Assembly: GCF_004010055.1 (NCBI RefSeq)
Contig: NZ_RQVT01000011.1
Coordinates: 1-46,401 of the forward strand
Reading direction: 5' to 3'
DNA from: Psychroflexus aestuariivivens
GTDB lineage: Bacteria > Bacteroidota > Bacteroidia > Flavobacteriales > Flavobacteriaceae
Length of the DNA: 46,401 bases
Part shown: positions 23,405-33,215 of the stretch, in pieces
How positions within the stretch are numbered: position 1 is the stretch's first letter
Layout: every line of letters begins with the position of its first letter
Notes under the pieces: model-generated
What the model saw: the letters and a program-made list of their open reading frames with translations, nothing else
Told to the model about the DNA's origin: nothing
Databases searched by the model: none
Translations under genes and position numbers: made by a program

Positions 23405-24484
23405 ATGAAATTATATATTCATATCGGTACAGAAAAAACGGGCAGCTCTTTTTTACAATCTTACCTAGCCAAAAATAGACAAATGTTGGCAAAACACGGT
23501 GTACATTTTCCTGAGGCTGGACTTAGAGAGGCAGATATGCTAAGTGGTAAGATTTCTCCTGGCAATGCTTCTGAACTTAATACTTTGTTAAGTCAAAAAT
23601 CATGGGCTAAAGTAGAACAATGGCTGAAAATGAAATATAAAGCGACAAAAAATAACAACTGCAATCAATTGCTTTTATCCAACGAGATTTTAGTCAAAAC
23701 TTTTTCAGGTCAAACTACGTTATCTAATTTTATCAAGGTTGCAAGCGATCAGGGTTTTGAGTTACAGCCTTTGTTGTTAATCATTAGAGACCCCGTTGGT
23801 CAGGCTTTGTCATTATATAAACACCGATCTAAAAATGGCGATATGATGCCTATTCACCAATGGTTAAGAGAGAAATATAATTTAGCACATTGTATCAGAA
23901 ATTTCTATCAAAATATTGAAGACCTAAATGTTGTTCTTAACCAATATGCTTATCAAAAAAACAGTAAATATTTAGTGGATCTGTGCATCAACAAGTGGAT
24001 GGGCTTAGATGAGCAAATCACAATTGAACACACGAGTGTTAATCCTTCGCTAACTTTATCTGAATTAAAACTAATGAGTCAAATCAAAGTTCAGAATGCA
24101 TATTTATCTAATATGTTCTATAAACAAATGATTGAAATCCCAGATGAGCAAAAGTCGGATGAATCGAATTTAAAGTCTTTTTATAAGGACGTCATTGCCC
24201 AACATCTTGTAAAATATCAAAATGTTTGGGAGATGTGTAATATAAATATGACAAACGGGCAAATATCCATACCTAAAAACTTTATTAATAAAAACTTTGT
24301 AAATCAAACATCAGTTGAATATAGCTTTACAGAAGTCCAGCTGACTAAGGTTTCAGAACTAATGTCATTTGCCTCAAGTAAAACTTTTCTGAAACAAAAA
24401 ACTAATTGGCAAAGAAAGCAAAAATTTAAAAAATTATTACCAAATCAGGTTGTAAAAGCAATAGTTAACTTCTGTAAAAATTAA
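23405..24484 (+). CDS. Sulfotransferase-like protein
   Basis: A 359-residue protein if started at the ATG at 23405. This start is chosen because the PAPS-loop IHIGTEKTGSSFLQSYL (5-21) then begins at the normal place; an upstream ATG at 23318 would only add residues read through the preceding gene. The 3'-phosphate site is LLIIRDPVGQALSLYKHR (124-141). The closest relative here is the truncated gene at 21586. It belongs to the same putative operon as the two transferases before it. The acceptor is unknown. Confidence 0.82.
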   Translation: MKLYIHIGTEKTGSSFLQSYLAKNRQMLAKHGVHFPEAGLREADMLSGKISPGNASELNTLLSQKSWAKVEQWLKMKYKATKNNNCNQLLLSNEILVKTFSGQTTLSNFIKVASDQGFELQPLLLIIRDPVGQALSLYKHRSKNGDMMPIHQWLREKYNLAHCIRNFYQNIEDLNVVLNQYAYQKNSKYLVDLCINKWMGLDEQITIEHTSVNPSLTLSELKLMSQIKVQNAYLSNMFYKQMIEIPDEQKSDESNLKSFYKDVIAQHLVKYQNVWEMCNINMTNGQISIPKNFINKNFVNQTSVEYSFTEVQLTKVSELMSFASSKTFLKQKTNWQRKQKFKKLLPNQVVKAIVNFCKN

Positions 24485-24965
24485 AAAAAGAATTTTTAAT
24501 TTATTTATAAATAATATTTAGCTACTTATTATTTCTACCATTGACTTATATAGCTTGTTGATATTCAATGATTAAGATGTGGTACAATTGTCTAATAAAT
24601 TTTTATACTTAAAGAGTTTTTTATTTTTTTTAGAACAATTTTCATGAAATTTGTCAGATATTTACTTTTCATTTCAAGGGTTTTTTAACTCAAGATTAAT
24701 TTGAATATTTATAATATTAAAATCTATTCATAAACAGGAATACTAAGAAAATGTTTTTGAAGACATGTTATTTGCCGCCCAATCATTAGCTTAAGATTTT
24801 CCTTTTTAACAAGTAGATTTTTTAATGTAGATATGAGAAATTATTTAGAAGAATTGACATTTTATCCAGATAATGGTTTTGGAAAATTTACAGATGGACA
24901 TTAGAACTTAAAAAATGGTAGAGATACTATACATTTATAATCTAAACTTTAATACATACTAATAC
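24485..24965. other. AT-rich gap, probably decayed coding sequence
   Basis: No intact gene is present. A 23-codon ORF at 24833-24904 (MRNYLEELTFYPDNGFGKF) looks like a coding remnant but I cannot assign it. There is no clear hairpin or promoter of the TAnnTTTG type. Confidence 0.45.
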
Positions 24966-26276
24966 TTGCCTTTGAGCCGTTTCAAACATTATATAAAAGC
25001 ACATGCATTATTGTCCTTTTTCTCCCCTGCACTAGGATTGTATTATGCCATTAGGTTAGGTGATAAAAAATATTTGAGGGTGTTCCTGCTTATATTTGTA
25101 ACAATCTATGGCTCTTTGTTTCATACTTCATTTTTAGGAGACGGAAGCCGTCATTGGGCAAGAGTGTATGATCACTATCAATATTTAGAATTTCAAGTAT
25201 TTTGGGAAGAATTGATAGCTATTGTTAGTTTTAAACCTCTGCCCTCAACAAATGCTGATGTTTATATTCACTTACTGTCTTACTTTATTGGTGGTGTTTT
25301 AAATGTTCCAGACTTGTTTTTTGTGTGTGTTGCATTTGTATTTGCCTATTTTTACTCAGGAACTATGGTGAAATTATTGAGTTATGTAGATTGGAAAAGC
25401 CAATACAATAAATTCTATCTGCTATTTTTTTTAATGCTTTTTATACTATGGAAGGCTCCGGGTAGTATGCAAACTGTCAGAACATGGACAGGGATGTACG
25501 TATTGCTTTATGCGGTTATTTCGTATTATGAAACCAAAAGACGGAAATACCTATTGCTGGCATTAACGCCTCCCTTAATTCATGTTGGTTTTTTTGCGCT
25601 TGCGATTCCAATTTGGTTGGTGCTTTTTACAGGATTCAGAAATCCTAAAGTATATTTCATTATTTTTTTAGTATCAACTTTAGCTTCTAATATTGTCAAC
25701 CAAGAAAGTTTGAAGCAAAATTTATCTCAAACCGAACTTGGCGCTAGCAAAGTAAATGCTTACCATGTTGATGATGAACGGGCGGATATTAGACAAGAAC
25801 AGGTTGAAAATATTGCCAAAAAAGAAAGATTTTATAAAGATTTTGAACGTAACAAAATACACCACCATGTATTGACTTTTATAATAATATTTATTTTTTT
25901 AATATTATCAAACAGGCATTTTGGAGATATTGAAAAAACCCTGTTTTCTTATGGACTTGCCATGGCATCGTTTTCTAACTTTTTAACCTCAATATATGCA
26001 GTACATAATAGGGGCTGGCAAATTGCAGGATTTTTAATCTTAGCTTTGATGGTTATTTTTTTATCTAAAAACAATTTAAAAAGTTTTAAATTTTCCACAT
26101 TAAAAATCAAATTACCACTGAGTTTAGCTGTTATTTTAATGACACCATATTTGTTATTTCTACTCTCTGACTTTATTTATAAGACAAGTGTTTATGTAGC
26201 TTTTATGCCGATTTTTAGTTGGATTAATCCAGATATGGCAATTAATATTAGAGGGTTTATCGATTTATTTATATGA
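24966..26276 (+). CDS. EpsG-family membrane protein, probable polysaccharide polymerase (Wzy)
   Basis: A 436-residue, very hydrophobic protein with about ten to twelve membrane segments. Family-like features are the periplasmic FLGDGSRHWARVYDHYQ after the first segments (about 55-71), GSMQTVRTWTGMYVLLYAVI (about 162-181) with the conserved arginine, and the PPLIHVGFFALAIP block (about 199-212). EpsG and Wzy proteins link repeat units in the periplasm. The start is TTG at 24966; no ATG lies near enough, and the frame leads quickly into the first hydrophobic segment. It is the only polymerase candidate in the locus and so fits a flippase/polymerase pathway. Confidence 0.78.
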   Translation: MPLSRFKHYIKAHALLSFFSPALGLYYAIRLGDKKYLRVFLLIFVTIYGSLFHTSFLGDGSRHWARVYDHYQYLEFQVFWEELIAIVSFKPLPSTNADVYIHLLSYFIGGVLNVPDLFFVCVAFVFAYFYSGTMVKLLSYVDWKSQYNKFYLLFFLMLFILWKAPGSMQTVRTWTGMYVLLYAVISYYETKRRKYLLLALTPPLIHVGFFALAIPIWLVLFTGFRNPKVYFIIFLVSTLASNIVNQESLKQNLSQTELGASKVNAYHVDDERADIRQEQVENIAKKERFYKDFERNKIHHHVLTFIIIFIFLILSNRHFGDIEKTLFSYGLAMASFSNFLTSIYAVHNRGWQIAGFLILALMVIFLSKNNLKSFKFSTLKIKLPLSLAVILMTPYLLFLLSDFIYKTSVYVAFMPIFSWINPDMAINIRGFIDLFI

Positions 26277-26415
26277 TTAAAATTATGAAAACAAACTTTT
26301 GAATTATGGCGCTAAAATCATTAACTAAAATTGCAATTCAACTCTCTAGTTTTCTGTTATCTTTACCAATAGCTTTTAAATTTTCCAAGTCACAAGTCTT
26401 TATCTTATAGTTATA

Positions 26416-26538
26416 GACGATACTGAAGAAGTTATTGAAATACAAAATCTTGGTGATGCTTATTTTGCGGATCAAGATTGCGTTAATAACAAAAGAGCAG
26501 ATATGGTGATAAATAAAATAATAGAAGATAAGAATTGA
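26416..26538 (+). pseudogene. Coding remnant of an unrecognised gene
   Basis: After a broken start near 26306 (MALKSLTKIAIQLSSF), one frame reads DDTEEVIEIQNLGDAYFADQ, then DCVNNKRADMVINKI, to a stop at 26536. The amino-acid pattern looks like real protein but the frame is broken near 26405-26415 and no family is evident to me. Confidence 0.35.
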
Positions 26539-26568
26539 CGACTCAAATATTAACTTAAAAACTTTTAT

Positions 26569-27747
26569 GTGATTTATAAAATATTAATCATACTCACCCC
26601 GGCTTTTGACCCCAATACTGGAGGTGTACAGATGTCCACTTATAAAATGTCCAATTATTTCAACAATCAGGGACATGACACTCATGTATATTCTTATAAT
26701 GTTGGTGGACATGCTCAACAAGAAGTCGCAACCCTGCATTCTGCTGCTAAAAAAGGCGGTAATAATGAACAAAAAAATAACCAACAACTTCAAGATTTAA
26801 TATTGAGTTTAAAACCAAACGTAGTCATTAACCAAATGCCTTATGAGCGTCCAATAGGTGAAGCCTTAAGGCAAGTCAAATCCAAATGTGATTTTTTACT
26901 CTTAGGCTGTTTAAGGAATACACTTTATTCGGTAAAACTTAACTTAGATGATTATGTAAAAGCAGCAGTACCGAAGCCACTACAGCCCTTATTCAATAAT
27001 GCTGTTGGAAAACAGTTGTTATTGCAAAAACACAAATCAAGACATAAAGAAGATCTAAAATTTATATTAGACACCTACGACTACTTTGTAATGTTTGGAC
27101 CGCCAAATATGGAAGAGTTAAAGTATTTTGTTGGGAATTATGAGTTACACAAAACCCATTTAATTCCGAATTCAATTCCAAGTGTATTGCCAGAAGTGCC
27201 GCCTAAAGACAAACGCATCTTATGGTTAAGCCGTCTGAGTTATAAACAAAAACGAGCAGATTTAATACTGCCGTTTTGGAAACAAGTCATGCATGAATTG
27301 CCAGATTGGCAATTCGATGTAGTCGGTAATGGGGATGCCTATGAAGATTTAAAACAACAAATTGAAAAAGAACAGATTCCAAGAATCACCTTGTATGGCA
27401 AACAAAACCCAGAGGCCTATTATAAACGCTCCCCGATTTATATTATGACCTCAGCCTTTGAGGGTTTTCCAAATACTTTGATTGAAGCCCAATCTTATGC
27501 CAGTATTCCAGTGGTATATGACAATTATCCCATTTGTTCATGGGCAGTCAAAGAAGGTCAAAGCGGTGTGTTGATTCCGCCATTTAAGGTGGATTATATG
27601 GCAAGGGAAGTGGTTGCCTTAGCCAAAAATCAAGAACGCCAAAATCAACTCATGCAAACGGCATTGGATAATGCGAAGGAATTTGAAATTAACAAGGTTG
27701 GTCAAGAATGGATTTCTTTTTTTAACCGTGAGTTATTGAAACCTTAA
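26569..27747 (+). CDS. Glycosyltransferase family 4
   Basis: A 392-residue GT-B enzyme. The N-terminal acceptor domain begins ILIILTPAFDPNTGGVQMST (5-24). The C-terminal donor domain has ILWLSRLSYKQKRADLILPF (about 222-241), FDVVGNGDAYEDL, and the E-x7-E type motif in AFEGFPNTLIEAQSYASIPV (about 297-316). The start is GTG at 26569, since the ATG two bases upstream reads ATG-TGA. It would add a sugar to the repeat unit. It ends three bases before the next gene, a sulfotransferase. Confidence 0.9.
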   Translation: MIYKILIILTPAFDPNTGGVQMSTYKMSNYFNNQGHDTHVYSYNVGGHAQQEVATLHSAAKKGGNNEQKNNQQLQDLILSLKPNVVINQMPYERPIGEALRQVKSKCDFLLLGCLRNTLYSVKLNLDDYVKAAVPKPLQPLFNNAVGKQLLLQKHKSRHKEDLKFILDTYDYFVMFGPPNMEELKYFVGNYELHKTHLIPNSIPSVLPEVPPKDKRILWLSRLSYKQKRADLILPFWKQVMHELPDWQFDVVGNGDAYEDLKQQIEKEQIPRITLYGKQNPEAYYKRSPIYIMTSAFEGFPNTLIEAQSYASIPVVYDNYPICSWAVKEGQSGVLIPPFKVDYMAREVVALAKNQERQNQLMQTALDNAKEFEINKVGQEWISFFNRELLKP

Positions 27748-27750
27748 TTT

Positions 27751-28734
27751 ATGAAAGACATTATATTTCATATTGGACATCCTAAATGTGCATCAACAAC
27801 GCTACAAAATAGAGTATTTATTAACGAGAAAAGTTATCTTGGTACGGCTAAGACGATGCCAAATAACTTAGCCAAAAAATTGCAACGTATTTCTCCCGTA
27901 GGTCCGAGTATAACATGGAGTAAGAATAAAACTAGACAATGGGCTGATGAGGTTCGTGAATTTTCTAACCTAAACTGTATTGACGAAACACCCCTTATTG
28001 CGAGTTCAGAAATGTATGCAAACCGTAATAAGTTTAAAGAACGACCAATCATCCCATTTTTGAAATACTTTTCTCGAAATATTTGGACTGAAGGCGAGGT
28101 GAAAATTGTCATGGTCATACGCAATCAGTTTGAAAGATTGGCTTCTGAATATGCGCAGGTTTCGGTTACCAACATTAAAGCTTCACAATATGATTTTGAA
28201 AGATATATTGATAATCATATCAAACAAAACAATAAGCATTTGGATTATGTAGCTTGGGTAAGTGACTTATATGAATCTTTTAGTAAAGATCAGGTTTGTG
28301 TTTTGCTGATGGAAGACATTCAAACTAAAAAATTCTGGGAAGAATTGAAATTTTTTTGTGAACTAAAAAACTTTGAAGTAGAGACGATGTTCTCTAATAA
28401 TGCCAATTCAAGTTCAAGAAAATCTTCAAAACATACATGGAAATTAAGACCCTTTAGTTCCGAAGAAAAAGCTAAAGTGAAAGTGAATAATTATATGAGG
28501 TTGTTATGGCCACAGTCTATAGCTGTAGATTTGAGAGCATCAACTAATTTAAAACTTAGAAATTTATTAAGTAAGTCTTACAAAAGTAAAAGTGAATATT
28601 CTAAATCAGTTAGAGGTGATGAAATTGTACTGACAGAAGAATTAAAGTCAAAATTACTGGAATACTATAAGCCTTCAAATATAGCATTAGGTCATTTGTT
28701 AAATCGTGATTTGTCAGAAGTGAATTATTATTAA
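27751..28734 (+). CDS. Sulfotransferase-like protein
   Basis: A 327-residue protein with a PAPS-loop IIFHIGHPKCASTTLQNRVF (4-23) and a 3'-phosphate site IVMVIRNQFERLASEYAQ (119-136, R124). In the loop, the usual KTGTT is replaced by KCASTT, a variation that keeps the lysine and threonines. It is the fourth intact sulfotransferase of the locus and lies between a family-4 glycosyltransferase and a deacetylase-like gene. The substrate is inferred to be a polymer sugar. Confidence 0.8.
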   Translation: MKDIIFHIGHPKCASTTLQNRVFINEKSYLGTAKTMPNNLAKKLQRISPVGPSITWSKNKTRQWADEVREFSNLNCIDETPLIASSEMYANRNKFKERPIIPFLKYFSRNIWTEGEVKIVMVIRNQFERLASEYAQVSVTNIKASQYDFERYIDNHIKQNNKHLDYVAWVSDLYESFSKDQVCVLLMEDIQTKKFWEELKFFCELKNFEVETMFSNNANSSSRKSSKHTWKLRPFSSEEKAKVKVNNYMRLLWPQSIAVDLRASTNLKLRNLLSKSYKSKSEYSKSVRGDEIVLTEELKSKLLEYYKPSNIALGHLLNRDLSEVNYY

Positions 28735-28739
28735 AGCGA

Positions 28740-29873
28740 ATGAGAATAATTAATAAGATTTTAGAAATAGCAAAACAAAACCTTACTAATCTATCAGGTT
28801 GGCATACCAAACGAAAGATTGTCGTCTTTGAAAGTGATGATTGGGGAGCCACACGAATGTACGATAAAGACGCTTACAAATATTTGTTGAATAAAGGGTA
28901 TCCGGTAGATAATTGTCCTTACAATAGAAATGATAGAATTGAAAGTAATGAAGATGTAAGTGTTTTAGCAGAAACTTTATTGAAGTATAAGGATCAGTTT
29001 AACCATCCAGCAAAATTTACATTAAACAATATAGTAGCGAATCCTGATTTTGATAAAATCAAAGCATCAGATTTTCAAGAATATCATTATGAAACCTTTC
29101 AAACGACTTTATCACGTTATGAGGATGCAGATCAAGTCGTGGATTTGTTGCAAGAAGGGATTCAAAAAGAATTATTTCAACCCCAACTCCACGGTAGAGA
29201 GCATATTAATGTGGAGTTATGGTTAAAAAGATTACAAGCAAAAGAACAACGATTTTTAGATGCCTTTGAACAGAAAATGTATACTGTAACAGGTTCTGGT
29301 AAAGTCAGTGGTAGAAGAGATAATTTGGATACTTATGGTAGTTTCGAAACTAAAGGGAAGTATCATGACTATTCCAAAAATATAAGAGAGTCTCAAGAAT
29401 TGTTTTTTAAAGCTTGGGGTTTCAATTCACAAACTTTTATTGCCCCTTGTTATGTTTGGCATCCTAATCTAGAACAAATATTAGTAGAAAATAAAATAAA
29501 AGGTATACAGGGGACGCATGTACAAAGAGTTCCGCTTCAAACAGGTTTTCAAGTTAAAAAAAAATATCATTTTACTGGGCAGATTAATGCCTTAAAGCAA
29601 GTGTATTTGAATAGAAATGTGATGTTTGAACCTGCTGAAAACCCTCAAGTAGATGTAGTTAATGAAGCGCTCAAGCAAATCAACTTGGCGTTTAAGTACA
29701 ATAAACCTGCAATCATTAGTTCACACAGGCTAAACTATATTGGGGGCTTAAATTATAAAAATAGAACTGAGAATATTAAAAAATTAGATATTTTATTAAT
29801 GGCAATTACAAAACAATGGAAACATGTAGAATTTATGTCTTCAGATCAACTTATCAACTTGATAAATAAATAA
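28740..29873 (+). CDS. Polysaccharide-deacetylase-like protein, copy 1
   Basis: A 377-residue protein that starts IVVFESDDWGATRMY (27-41) with a DD pair, as in NodB-fold carbohydrate esterases. It has QLHGREHIN (149-157), FIAPCYVWHP (233-242) and IISSHRLNYIG (325-335). These could form the metal site and catalytic base, but the standard NodB H-x3-H motif is not plainly present, so the family call is tentative. It has no signal peptide and so would act in the cytoplasm or at the inner membrane face. A diverged paralogue with the same four blocks is at 39035. It is followed one base later by the AsnB-like gene. Confidence 0.65.
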   Translation: MRIINKILEIAKQNLTNLSGWHTKRKIVVFESDDWGATRMYDKDAYKYLLNKGYPVDNCPYNRNDRIESNEDVSVLAETLLKYKDQFNHPAKFTLNNIVANPDFDKIKASDFQEYHYETFQTTLSRYEDADQVVDLLQEGIQKELFQPQLHGREHINVELWLKRLQAKEQRFLDAFEQKMYTVTGSGKVSGRRDNLDTYGSFETKGKYHDYSKNIRESQELFFKAWGFNSQTFIAPCYVWHPNLEQILVENKIKGIQGTHVQRVPLQTGFQVKKKYHFTGQINALKQVYLNRNVMFEPAENPQVDVVNEALKQINLAFKYNKPAIISSHRLNYIGGLNYKNRTENIKKLDILLMAITKQWKHVEFMSSDQLINLINK

Positions 29874-29874
29874 T

Positions 29875-31761
29875 ATGTGTGGTCTAGTAGGATTTGTTGA
29901 TATAAAACAAAAAAGCACGGAAGCGCATTTGAGAGCTATGGTTGGAACTTTGAAACATAGGGGGCCTGATAGTCAAGACCATTTGCTTTTAAAAAGAAGT
30001 AATTATTATATTGGTTTAGGGCATGCACGTTTGTCTATCATAGATTTAACATCTGTAGCAAATCAGCCGATGCAATTTGAACATTTGCAAATAGTGTTTA
30101 ATGGTGAAATTTATAATTATAAGGAGATTAAAGATGAACTGAAGGAGTTGGGACATCATTTCAATACTTCATCTGACACAGAAGTTATTTTACAAGCCTA
30201 CAAAGTTTGGGGGAAACAAGCAATTCATAAATTCATCGGCATGTTCGCCTTTGCTATTTATGATCAACAAAACAATGAATTGTTTTTATGTAGAGATCGC
30301 GCTGGAGTGAAACCTTTATTTGTATACCAGCATGAGCATTTGTTATTATTTGCATCAGAGTTGAAAGCTTTTCATGAGCACCCTTTATTTAAAAAAGATC
30401 TTAACATCAATGCCGTTCATGCTTATTTTGATTTTGGATACGTACCGAGTCCACACTGTATTTTTAAAAATTGTTATAAAGTTAATGCTGGTGAGTACAT
30501 TACTTATAATTTAAATAATTTAGAGCTTAAGAAAAAAAAGTATTGGTCAATAGATACTTATTACAATAAAGAAAAGTCAAAAATCAGCTATGAAGAAGCT
30601 AAACATGAGGTACATGAGTTGTTAAAGTCATCTTATGCTTACAGAATGGTGTCAGATGTGCCTGTTGGGGTTTTTTTAAGTGGGGGCTATGACAGTACTT
30701 CAGTGGCTGCTATATTGCAAAACAAATCTGAAAAGCCAATTAAAACCTTTACCATTGGGTTCAAAGAAGGGAATAATGAAGCACCATTTGCTAAAGAAAC
30801 AGCAAAATATTTAGGCACAGATCATTATGAGTACTATTGTACAGAAAAAGAAGCCCAAGAATTAATTCCTGATCTAGCTTATTACTATGATGAACCTTTT
30901 GCAGATAGTTCAGCTATACCAACAACTTTGGTGAGTAAGTTTGCAAAGCAAGAGGTTACAGTTTCATTATCTGCCGATGGTGGTGATGAAATTTTTGCGG
31001 GTTATAGTCAATATTGGCGTTTTCCAGAGAAGATGAGAAAGTTATCTAAATGGAGTCTTTTTCAAAATAAATGGACTTCAGGTTTGTTAAAAGGGATTTC
31101 TTCTGTAATGCCAAATAATCAAGAAAGACCAAAACACATATTAGAATCCTTATCTAACAACTTTAAAGGTAAAGGCGAAAAACTTGCTGTAGAACTTTAT
31201 GAGTCAGCTAGGAAAATGCCTAATTTTCACACTAGAAAATTATTTAATACACAAGCCAATCCTAAATTAGGATTTGAAATAGCAAATACAAATTTAGAAT
31301 CTATTGAACAACTGATGATTGTGGATTATCAATCGTATTTACATAATGATATTTTAACAAAGGTAGATAGAGCAACTATGACACACTCATTAGAAGGCAG
31401 AGAGCCTATGTTAGATCATCGTTTGGCTGAATACGTGGCAAGATTACCTATAGATTTTAAATATAATAACGGAATATCCAAGCGCATCTTAAAAGATATA
31501 GTTCATGACTATGTACCAAAATCTATGATGGAACGTCCTAAAACTGGTTTTTCAATTCCAGTACTAAAATGGCTTAGAGAAGATTTGTCATTTTATGTAG
31601 ATGAATATTTAAGTAAGGAAAAGTTAGACCAAGTTGAAATAATCAATACGGAATATGCACTTTTATTAATTAATAAATTTAAATTAAATAAACTCCACTA
31701 TACGCCAATCATTTGGAAACTCTTAATGTTTATGATGTGGTGGGAAAAATGGGAAGCATAA
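29875..31761 (+). CDS. asnB: Asparagine synthase (glutamine-hydrolysing) type amidotransferase
   Basis: A 628-residue two-domain protein. The N-terminal glutaminase begins MCGLVGFVD with Cys2 as nucleophile and has LKHRGPDSQD and FNGEIYNY. The synthetase domain carries the PP-loop SGGYDS (269-274) and SLSADGGDEIFAGYSQYW. In polysaccharide loci such proteins (for example WbpS-like) are thought to make amides of uronic acids rather than free asparagine. This fits the uronic-acid epimerase at 1636, but it could also be a housekeeping-type AsnB. Confidence 0.85.
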   Translation: MCGLVGFVDIKQKSTEAHLRAMVGTLKHRGPDSQDHLLLKRSNYYIGLGHARLSIIDLTSVANQPMQFEHLQIVFNGEIYNYKEIKDELKELGHHFNTSSDTEVILQAYKVWGKQAIHKFIGMFAFAIYDQQNNELFLCRDRAGVKPLFVYQHEHLLLFASELKAFHEHPLFKKDLNINAVHAYFDFGYVPSPHCIFKNCYKVNAGEYITYNLNNLELKKKKYWSIDTYYNKEKSKISYEEAKHEVHELLKSSYAYRMVSDVPVGVFLSGGYDSTSVAAILQNKSEKPIKTFTIGFKEGNNEAPFAKETAKYLGTDHYEYYCTEKEAQELIPDLAYYYDEPFADSSAIPTTLVSKFAKQEVTVSLSADGGDEIFAGYSQYWRFPEKMRKLSKWSLFQNKWTSGLLKGISSVMPNNQERPKHILESLSNNFKGKGEKLAVELYESARKMPNFHTRKLFNTQANPKLGFEIANTNLESIEQLMIVDYQSYLHNDILTKVDRATMTHSLEGREPMLDHRLAEYVARLPIDFKYNNGISKRILKDIVHDYVPKSMMERPKTGFSIPVLKWLREDLSFYVDEYLSKEKLDQVEIINTEYALLLINKFKLNKLHYTPIIWKLLMFMMWWEKWEA

Positions 31762-31798
31762 AAAACACCACAATTACACAGATATTATTCAGTATGAT

Positions 31799-32086
31799 TT
31801 GTATGATAAAATTTTGAATTATGTGATCGCAAATAAAGATCACTTATCATACGTGAATATAGAAGCTTTTAAAGTTATCATGCAAGAAATCAAACGCTAT
31901 CCCAAACATAACTTTGACTATTTGGAATTGATTTGCTGGATGGTATCCTACACAAAATTTGCATTGACATATCAAGATCAACTCGAATCGCCTAAATTGT
32001 ATCATTCAAAAATACAAGCTCAAAAGGCTAAATTGGAATATCGGCTTCTGACACGGGCTAGGTACGCAAAACACAATTTATTTTGA
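31799..32086 (+). CDS. Hypothetical protein
   Basis: A 95-residue protein, soluble and rich in Lys, Tyr and Leu, with two likely helical halves (YVNIEAFKVIMQEIKRYP and DYLELICWMVSYTKFALTYQ). I do not recognise the family. The only start at its full length is TTG at 31799, and the frame stays open upstream of that, so it may be a remnant of a longer gene. The stop overlaps the start of a broken glycosyltransferase gene. Coding character looks real, but no function can be offered. Confidence 0.45.
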   Translation: MYDKILNYVIANKDHLSYVNIEAFKVIMQEIKRYPKHNFDYLELICWMVSYTKFALTYQDQLESPKLYHSKIQAQKAKLEYRLLTRARYAKHNLF

Positions 32087-32331
32087 ATACGACTAAAACA
32101 AAAAAAATAAGCTGCATTATTCATGCATTAGGTATTGGTGGTATGGAGCGTGTGATGTCTATTTTGCTTAATGATTTTGCGCAAAGAGAAAATGTAGAAG
32201 TATCCTTGGTGTTGATAGGAAGAAATCGGAATATAACCTAAAGATTAAGTATAATTGTCGTTTTAAACTTCAACTGGTAAAATGATCCGAATTTTTTGTA
32301 AATAAAATTAATATACTTCAAAAATCAAAAG
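32083..32331 (+). pseudogene. Broken family-4 glycosyltransferase, N-terminal remnant
   Basis: Reads ISCIIHALGIGGMERVMSIL and then LVLIGRNRNIT to a stop at 32239-32241. GGMERVMSIL is the typical acceptor-domain start of a family-4 glycosyltransferase. Traces such as FVNKINILQKSK continue in other frames to about 32330. The rest of the gene is gone. Confidence 0.75.
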
Positions 32332-33201
32332 ATGAAAAAAAAGCTCTTATATTATACTTATAGGTTAATAGGGGATGTATTATATTTAAAACTCCGTTAT
32401 AAACAACGTACTGGTAAAACGCTTTCACTTGAACATCCCGAAACATTTACTGAAAAGTTACAATATTTAAAACATCATGATCGTAGACCTATTTACACAA
32501 AATGTGTGGATAAAATAGGAGTTAAAACCAGAGTGAGAAGTATTTTGGGATCACCGTTCGTTATTCCTACACTTAAAGTACTTCAATCGCCAAAGGAATT
32601 ACATGCAGAAAATTTACCTGATGCACCTGTGATTATCAAAGCAAATCACGACAGTGGCGGTACAAGATTTATTCGTGATAAATCTAAAGTTGATTTTAAA
32701 GATCTTCAAAGACATTTTGACCGTAAAATGAAAGTGAACTTCTTTTATTCCAACATGGAATGGGAATACAAGAATATAAAGCCTAGGATTTTGATAGAGC
32801 CACTTATGTCTGACGGTACCGGTAATTCACTGTTGAATGATTATAAAATACATTGCTTCCATGGTGTACCGCAATTTATTCAAATGATCAGTGATCGTGC
32901 GGAGGGAGCAAAAGAAACTTGGTATAATACAGAGTGGAAATTCCTAGATATGTGGTATTTCGCAAGTGAACATAAGATTGTTGAACGTCCTAAAAAATTG
33001 AACGAAATGCTGGAAATTGCACAAAAACTATCTAAGCCTTTCCCTTATGTGCGCATAGACTTATACGACACACCTGATGGAATTTTATTCGGTGAATATA
33101 CTTTCAGACCTTGGGGTGGTTACATGAAATGGAATGACGAAAAGTGGGACAAAAAACTCGGTGACTTAATTGATTTAAGTCTTATAAAAAAGGATGACTA
33201 A
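32332..33201 (+). CDS. TupA-like ATP-grasp protein, copy 1
   Basis: A 289-residue protein of the ATPgrasp_TupA type found in capsule and teichuronopeptide loci. Visible blocks are LKHHDRRPIYTKCVDKIGVK (51-70), PVIIKANHDSGGTRF (about 99-113) and YVRIDLYDTPDGILFGEYTF (about 238-257) with the metal-binding acidic residues. TupA-type ligases are thought to link amino acids to uronic acid polymers. The gene starts within a run of A residues after a dead glycosyltransferase. It has a second, diverged copy at 34185. Confidence 0.82.
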   Translation: MKKKLLYYTYRLIGDVLYLKLRYKQRTGKTLSLEHPETFTEKLQYLKHHDRRPIYTKCVDKIGVKTRVRSILGSPFVIPTLKVLQSPKELHAENLPDAPVIIKANHDSGGTRFIRDKSKVDFKDLQRHFDRKMKVNFFYSNMEWEYKNIKPRILIEPLMSDGTGNSLLNDYKIHCFHGVPQFIQMISDRAEGAKETWYNTEWKFLDMWYFASEHKIVERPKKLNEMLEIAQKLSKPFPYVRIDLYDTPDGILFGEYTFRPWGGYMKWNDEKWDKKLGDLIDLSLIKKDD

Positions 33202-33215
33202 AATAACAATTATTG

